This document shows positions 58,598 to 64,000 of a stretch of 64,000 nucleotides of DNA, in pieces. Each line of letters opens with the position of its first letter. The first letter of the stretch is position 1. The DNA comes from Entonaema liquescens (taxonomy: Eukaryota > Ascomycota > Sordariomycetes > Xylariales > Xylariaceae). The translations under genes and the position numbers were made by a program. The DNA is taken from NCBI GenBank assembly GCA_902805475.1, contig CADCSX010000012.1, positions 744,001 to 808,000 on the forward strand, given 5' to 3'. The notes under the pieces were generated by a model. That model saw nothing but the letters and a program-made list of their open reading frames with translations, made no database searches and was not told the origin of the DNA.

Positions 58598-59766
58598 CTA
58601 CCTTCCTTCCCATATTCTCCGTAAGCCGGCCAAGCCAATGAATAGGGCCTCATCCGTCCTAATAGTCCTACTTCCTTGTCCAGGTAGGATATTAACCCAA
58701 TGATCAAATAGTTCCTTCGTTCTCCCCTTCACGATTCCCATGCCGTTTAACTGCGGGTCGTTTTCTGCAGCATTCTCGAGACCTCTGGGTCCACCGAATA
58801 CAATGAGAAGGTGATTAAAGGCTACTGCATCTTTTTTCTTTCGCTCGGGAAACGCTTCTGATATAGATACGCCACGCTCGGATGTACCAATGTTTAAATC
58901 GTAGCCACCCTCATAAGTGCACTCTTCAAAGACGTTCGCGAGCGAATCGCAGCGCCGCACGGAGAAGCCCCAGTAGTAACCCCCTTCGACACGTGGTGCG
59001 CTAGGGTCTACCGGCTCTGCCCTCGAGGGATCGTTTTCGTCAATCTGAACGGTAATTCGGGTTTTGGGCGGGACTTTGTGACTAATAGTCACCGGTTCCT
59101 TTCTTCCCACGTCCACGAGTGTCCCCTTCCCACCATTCGGTGTTCCAGACACCGTCACACCCTCGCAGTACGGCAGCCAGTCGGTGGAGTGCGGGTGCGA
59201 GGGGATGTCCAAGCTCGTCATGAGCCCCGCACCTTTGAGATTGGGGTGGATGGGCAGCAGCGTCCGCCGCATGAACGGCGGCATCTCCAGGTACTGCAGC
59301 AGGTGGTCGAGGTACCCGCAGGGGTCGATGTCGCCTGTGTATCCGGCGGGATCGATGTGTCTAGGCCGCGTGTCCGGATGCGAGTCATCGAATATGACGA
59401 TTTCGTCTATGCTGAACACGGCCAGCGCACGTGCGATGTGCGAGACGACGCCCGTGCGTTGATCATCTCGGCGGCAGCTAGGATTCAAGTTCAGCAAGTT
59501 TGTCCAAACGGCTTAATTGATGGTTCGTGTAGGTAGTGAGAGAGAGACAGTGAGACGAACGTTGAGAGTACACTCCCCGGGACGGCTACCGAGACAGTCC
59601 AGTCCCGGCCCTGAATAGGCTTGAAGAAAGCACTTGGCTTCGACGTATCCACGTAGTCGCCATCTTTTGTGAGGCGGCGTTTCTGCAGATCGGTTAGAGA
59701 TTTTGATTTGAATGAGTTTAGGTTAGATGAACTCACTTTCTGTCTGTCTTGCTCGTAGCTGGCCAT
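58598..59766 (-). CDS. SPOUT-type putative RNA methyltransferase (Methyltrn_RNA_3, C9orf114-like)
   Basis: SAM-dependent RNA methyltransferase of the trefoil-knot class, probably nuclear. Exons 59766-59561 and 59477-58598 join to 361 residues. The intron has a less usual GTTCGT donor and a CCTAG acceptor, and the join reads VLSTCRRDDQRTGVV. Family features are WTVSVAVPGSVLST, HIARALAVFSIDEIVIFDD, LLQYLEMPPFMRRTLLPIHP then LKGAGLM, and the knot region LLIVFGGPRGLE. The closing LPGQGSRTIRTDEALFIGLA matches the family end. The eukaryotic members are long known but poorly characterised. Convergent with the VAO-like gene. Confidence 0.9.
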
Positions 59767-60528
59767 TTTGAGAGATGTGATTAAAAATATCGGGGTGAGC
59801 CAGGAATTATGATTATGAGTTCACTTTCCGGAACATGATATTTCACATGGCGCGAAGTAAAATTTACAGCTTCGAATTGACTACATAAATATTCTGCCGG
59901 CAGAAAGCTCACCACCTTTATCACCGCTTTTTGTAAATAGTATAGCTTCATTAGTGGGTCCGAGTCCAATCATTTTTATTACTTTATCTCCCCTAAATAC
60001 GGTCAACTCAATTCAACTTACAGAATGAGAGCTGTAAACTAATATTTATATTGATAATAAATACGCAATATGAGTACAATCCAACAATATAATAGTTAGA
60101 TAAAGTCCATATATGGATCATTTTAACTTCTTCTTTAAATGATGAAAGTGAACATATTTCATGTAAGAAGCCAGGTATGCATCTCTCAAATATATTTCAG
60201 TAAATAGTTAAGTAAAGATGAGAATATAAGAATCTACTCCAAACTACCTTCTTTCTGTGCGACTAAATTCGTTTTCGGCGAAACAATACTGTGAGGGTAT
60301 CACTTTGCGCCCACCTGCTATTCGGAGAGCGGGCCGTATATTCGAAAAACCCGGTTTCGAGCTCCGAATTGTGGAGAAGCGAGTGTGGACGGAGGGAGAA
60401 CGCCCGGGATGCGATTTTAAGTACGGGTATATACCTACGTAAATACCTTCACTTCGCCCTTTTCCTTAGATCTCTCTATCTCATCTATCGTACCTTTACC
60501 TGTCGCCTTCATCAATCCATCCGTGATA
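59767..60528. other. Intergenic, SPOUT methyltransferase and Cip1-like promoters
   Basis: About 760 bp between divergent genes, A/T-rich at 60000-60250. No gene or clear regulatory site. Confidence 0.4.
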
Positions 60529-61314
60529 ATGTTCCACCAATTCGGCCTCCTTGCTCTTGCTCTCGTCCCCTTCTCCTTCGCCCAAGTCGCTGATGACTTC
60601 GAAGGTGGATTAGACACGGCCGCATGGCCTACGTACGCGAACGACTGCAACCAGGGTGGTAAAGTCACCCTCGACAGCTCTACCGCTCACAGCGGAAAGA
60701 ACTCCGTGAGGGTTGACGGTGCAGGTGGCTACTGTGGACACATCTTCTTTGGCACGACGAAAGTCCCTAGCGGAGATGTCTACGTGAGGACTTACCTGTA
60801 AGTTTTATATAACTCGGGGGAATAAAAAGCTTCGAATAAAAGACGATGCTAATATCGGTCCTCTTATAGAAAAGCCTCCAAGGCCCTGACTGACTCCCAC
60901 GTCTCCTTCATCACCATGCCCGACTCTTCCCAGGGAGCCAAAAAGCACCTCCGAATTGGTGGTCAGAGCAAGATCTTGATGTACAACCGCGAATCTGACG
61001 ATGCTACCCTTCCTGACCTCTCTCCCAATGGCATTGCCGCTTCTACCGCTCTTCCCACTGGCGATTGGCAATGTTTCGAGTACCACGTGGGCACTGACGG
61101 TACCATTGAGACTTGGTTAAACGGCGAGGCTATTGAGGGTCTTACCGTCAAATCTGGCACCGAAAACGCCAACGCGGGTCAGTGGCAGAGAGGCTCCGCC
61201 AAACCCAAAATCACTGGTGTCTACTTTGGTTGGGAGTCCTACGGCGGCGATACCAACACCTTCTGGTACGATGATGTTGCCGTTAGCTCAACTCGTGTTG
61301 GTTGCGATGCGTAA
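60529..61314 (+). CDS. Secreted Cip1-like protein (cellulose-induced, polysaccharide-lyase-like fold)
   Basis: Exons 60529-60797 and 60870-61314 join to 237 residues. A signal peptide covers about residues 1-19 (MFHQFGLLALALVPFSFAQ). The mature core resembles Trichoderma reesei Cip1: VADDFEGGLDTAAWPTY, GGYCGHIFFGTTKVPSGDVY, HVSFITMPDSSQGAKKHLRI, MYNRESDDATLPDLSP and VYFGWESYGGDTNTFWYDDV. Cip1 is induced on cellulose and co-expressed with cellulases; its activity is debated, with lyase activity reported. No carbohydrate-binding module is attached here. Codon use is C-rich at third positions, as in secreted, strongly expressed proteins. Confidence 0.88.
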
Positions 61315-64000
61315 TTCAGCTACTACTCATCGAGTCGATAGCAGGCAATGGAACATCAGCATTCTACCATCATAATGCAAATAAGGTTGAATTAAACACC
61401 CATACATAAAAGCGTTCCATTAAAATATATTACCTGGTGAACTTTATTATACTTCTTACTCTAATTACTTGCATGATAACAGTGCTGGGCATTAGCCTAA
61501 ATATAAACAAAGGTACACGAATAGTCACCCTGGAGCCGTACTTGTGGACGATAGATCTTCATGCTTAGGTATGGAATTCCGGTGGGAACTTGAGGCTAAA
61601 AGGGATAAGCCAGAAGCCCCACACACAATCTATGCTAATCTTCCAGGCTACGTTAAACTCGACGTTTTTAGCCCCCATAACCTGGACCTGGAAAAAGAGC
61701 GAAGCAACTACATGTTTCTTTTATGATGTGTTATTAGCTTATCTCTTAGAAACGATGAAGCTTGTTGACAATGCTAGTATACGGTATGTTTTGTTAGGTG
61801 GATCTTAGTATTGATGTCTTACAAGGAATGACTGTGAGGATAGGCATATTGATCTGGTAAAGTTTGGACTTCTGGTCTCTAGTGGGAGTGCTGGGCTCCT
61901 AGACCTTTGGGCCATATTATACCCTGACAACATCAGCTACTTAATGGAGTTAACAGACAAACCTAAAATCAGGAACCGATACGGTAGAGTTAGTAAGCAC
62001 CAGCTTGATGTTACAAGCCGAGAGGGGAATCAGATACAAGCAGGTGAGTAGGTAAAAGTTGTTATCCATCAACTGTCGTGTATCTACACGTAGTAGTGAA
62101 GTAATAAGAAAGCACTTCCCTTGCTCGTTAGATATTTCATATTTCTATTGCGATCACGTAGTGGAGTAAGAAGTATGAAAGCAATAAATCTCATCAGTTG
62201 CAGCGAATTTATCCTTGGTTCTATCAACATGAGCCGCCTTTTCGCCACTTGTAGTTAGGTCTAAAGTTCGTTTGAGGATGTTGGAACTCCATGGGTGATG
62301 GAGGCAAGCGCTCGGTTCGTGACCGCACGGACAGGTTTCGGCGCTATGACCGAATGTCCGAAAGCGATACTCTTATTCGCAGACCGAAACCTATGTCTGT
62401 TACCGTTACTACCCGGTATAATTTTAGTTACATTTTCTTTATATAAACACGTATAGAGCACTATTTGCCTTATCATATTCTTACCGATTTTACGAATTCC
62501 ATTAAGCTGTCATTCCCCAAGAGGTGTATCTCTTGATAACAGTGTCTGTCAACACATCATGTGTCTTGAAGTGTGTCTAAAGCCGTGGCTATTTTAAGCC
62601 TCCCGCTTCTGAAGTCTGAATAACAAACTTTTTTTTTAAAAAAAAAAAACCTTTGTAAGAGTATAAGTGGACATGATCAGGGGATAAGACGACATATGAT
62701 GCAAGTTTGAGTTAACATGATAACTCTGTAGAAGACATGAGATATCCATGCAGCCTGCATGATCAGGTTCAGATACCATGAATCCTGTAGGAGGGTGCAG
62801 CGGTTCCTACATACGACTGTAGACGAACATGGAGCTCGACGTCAGGTTTAGCATAGCTTTCACGATCAAACACGGCGATGATCTGTGCACCACAATATGT
62901 GTCAGGATAAGGCTTGCGGGTAAACCCCTGGGCGAACTACCTGAGAATATGGAAGTACCCGGTTTCTGATTTCTGGTTGCGATGGGTCGGCCCCGAGAAG
63001 GTGTTTTATTCATTTGGGCCTGAGCCCTCACGCGGCAACGTACTGTAGGACCCGTGGGGTCGGTATCTCGACAAGCAGTCCCAATTTACACAGGCCGCGT
63101 GGGTAAGCTACGTAAGGGTATTCGTCAGCAGAAAATCACGCGGTACATGGTAGGTTGCGGCTGTACTTAGTATGAGGATAGTTGGCGCGAACCAGGTTCG
63201 GAAGTGTAAATCCTACCAGATTTGGAACTTGTATGGTTTCTTGCTTACTGTGTGCAACGCTGCAGAGTTACTGGGGAACCAACGTCTCCCGATGACACTC
63301 GGACATGCTACGATTAGTGTGGGGCTTCAGCCGTACGGCTGCGGTGTAGCTACCGGGGAGGGGTGCCGAAACCGTGTTATGTTCAAATAGCTCTTGCAAG
63401 CCAAGTCGATTGACTATTGCCAAGTTGATGCGTGCCGGCTTGGCGGTGTGAGCAAAGTCATGGCAATGTTGTTGATGGCCAAGGAACAATTCCCTCCTTG
63501 GCTCCCTCCTTGGCTAGCGATTTATTCGTGTTAGTTTCTAATGGGCTCTGAACCCCCAATTATTCCACATAGCGGCCGAGCCGGGCTCCGGTCGGAGGAA
63601 TCTAAAACCTGTAGACAGTATAAATTAAGAAGGATCGTGACAACTTCAGCTCCACCCCCGGAACCCCGTGGGGTGGCATAAGATTCTTATTTACACTACG
63701 CGCATGACGATCCATTGAATTGAATTCATACCAACCGCCTCTGGCTAAGCGCTTTTGCACTACCGTTTTATCTGATCGGAATCTGCTCCACCTATGAAGC
63801 CAATAGTTTGTCTCGGAGTATAGCTTGGCTGGCAGCCTACCTAGTTACAAATCTGAGAACGGTGCTGCTAAATAACCTGACTTTGACCTCATTCCGCAGA
63901 TATATGTACCTAGAGAGGTATGGAAGGTTTCTGCTTGAGAGAGTATTTGAGATAGGATTTTTGTCCTTCAAAAGTCCCCCTTTCCCAATTTGTGGTCGTT
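61315..64000. other. Terminal 2.7 kb, no supportable gene
   Basis: No domain-bearing frame. A T9/A12 palindrome occurs at about 62630-62651. An inverted pair AGGTTTCGG (62333-62341) and CCGAAACCT (62384-62392) frames a small GC-richer block. On the minus strand 62936-62769 is open for 55 codons before a stop (CGAQIIAVFDRESYAKPD) with an acceptor-like TAG just upstream, but there is no start or partner exon I can defend. Confidence 0.4.

Noticed and set aside
59078..59536. 152-codon plus-strand frame
   Set aside because: Antisense shadow of the SPOUT methyltransferase gene.
62333..62392. Inverted pair AGGTTTCGG / CCGAAACCT as a small transposon
   Set aside because: The arms are only about 9 bp (up to 15 with gaps), with no target duplication; too weak to call.
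1..64000. CRISPR arrays, tRNA and rRNA genes
   Set aside because: No regular spaced repeats were seen and I could not identify a convincing tRNA or rRNA by eye; a covariance-model scan would be needed to exclude a tRNA.

Overview
The window is nuclear DNA from a filamentous ascomycete (Pezizomycotina). Genes are split by short introns of about 45-110 bases with GTAAGT/GTATGT-type donors and CTAAC-type branch sites. They include a highly reducing polyketide synthase, secreted lignocellulose-active enzymes and standard fungal housekeeping genes. An AT-saturated transposon with nearly perfect ends looks like the product of repeat-induced point mutation (RIP). A Sordariomycete is my best guess, but that is inference. 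I rebuilt exon structures by hand; where a gene is called intact, the exons sum to a multiple of three and join in frame.

Layout. 62-872: secreted AA9 lytic polysaccharide monooxygenase. 3339-4124: 786-bp inverted-repeat element with an AT-rich core. 4.7-26.7 kb: probable secondary-metabolite region holding a long-chain alcohol oxidase (minus), a divergent seven-helix rhodopsin-like membrane protein, a highly reducing PKS (KS-AT-DH-degenerate MT-ER-KR-ACP), an MFS exporter, a decayed membrane/secreted-protein gene, and an orphan second PKS piece that contains only MT-KR-ACP. 27.9-42.9 kb: conserved block of a NIPA-type transporter, V-ATPase subunit E, a putative Smc5/6-associated CANIN-type protein and a P4-ATPase flippase, with a 3.9-kb gene-free stretch. 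45.7-59.8 kb: enzyme-rich block of a short-chain dehydrogenase, Nudix hydrolase, GMC oxidoreductase, second short-chain dehydrogenase, small membrane protein, FAD monooxygenase, vanillyl-alcohol-oxidase-like enzyme and SPOUT-type RNA methyltransferase. 60.5-61.3 kb: secreted Cip1-like protein. The last 2.7 kb has no gene I can defend.

How the genes may work together. The LPMO, Cip1-like protein, VAO-type (AA4-like) and GMC (AA3-like) oxidases fit a plant-biomass-degrading lifestyle. The PKS, exporter, alcohol oxidase and orphan MT-KR-ACP protein could form one biosynthetic locus. The large PKS has lost the SAM-binding motif of its own methyltransferase, while the neighbouring orphan protein keeps an apparently sound methyltransferase and ketoreductase but has lost the serine that makes a carrier protein work. 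This is either a trans-acting methyltransferase arrangement or two stages of PKS decay.

Caution. Five places break the reading frame of otherwise well-conserved coding sequence: two in the PKS and one each in the CANIN-type, first dehydrogenase and Nudix genes. They occur in unrelated genes and several sit at G/C runs, so consensus-sequence indel errors are a serious alternative to true pseudogenes.
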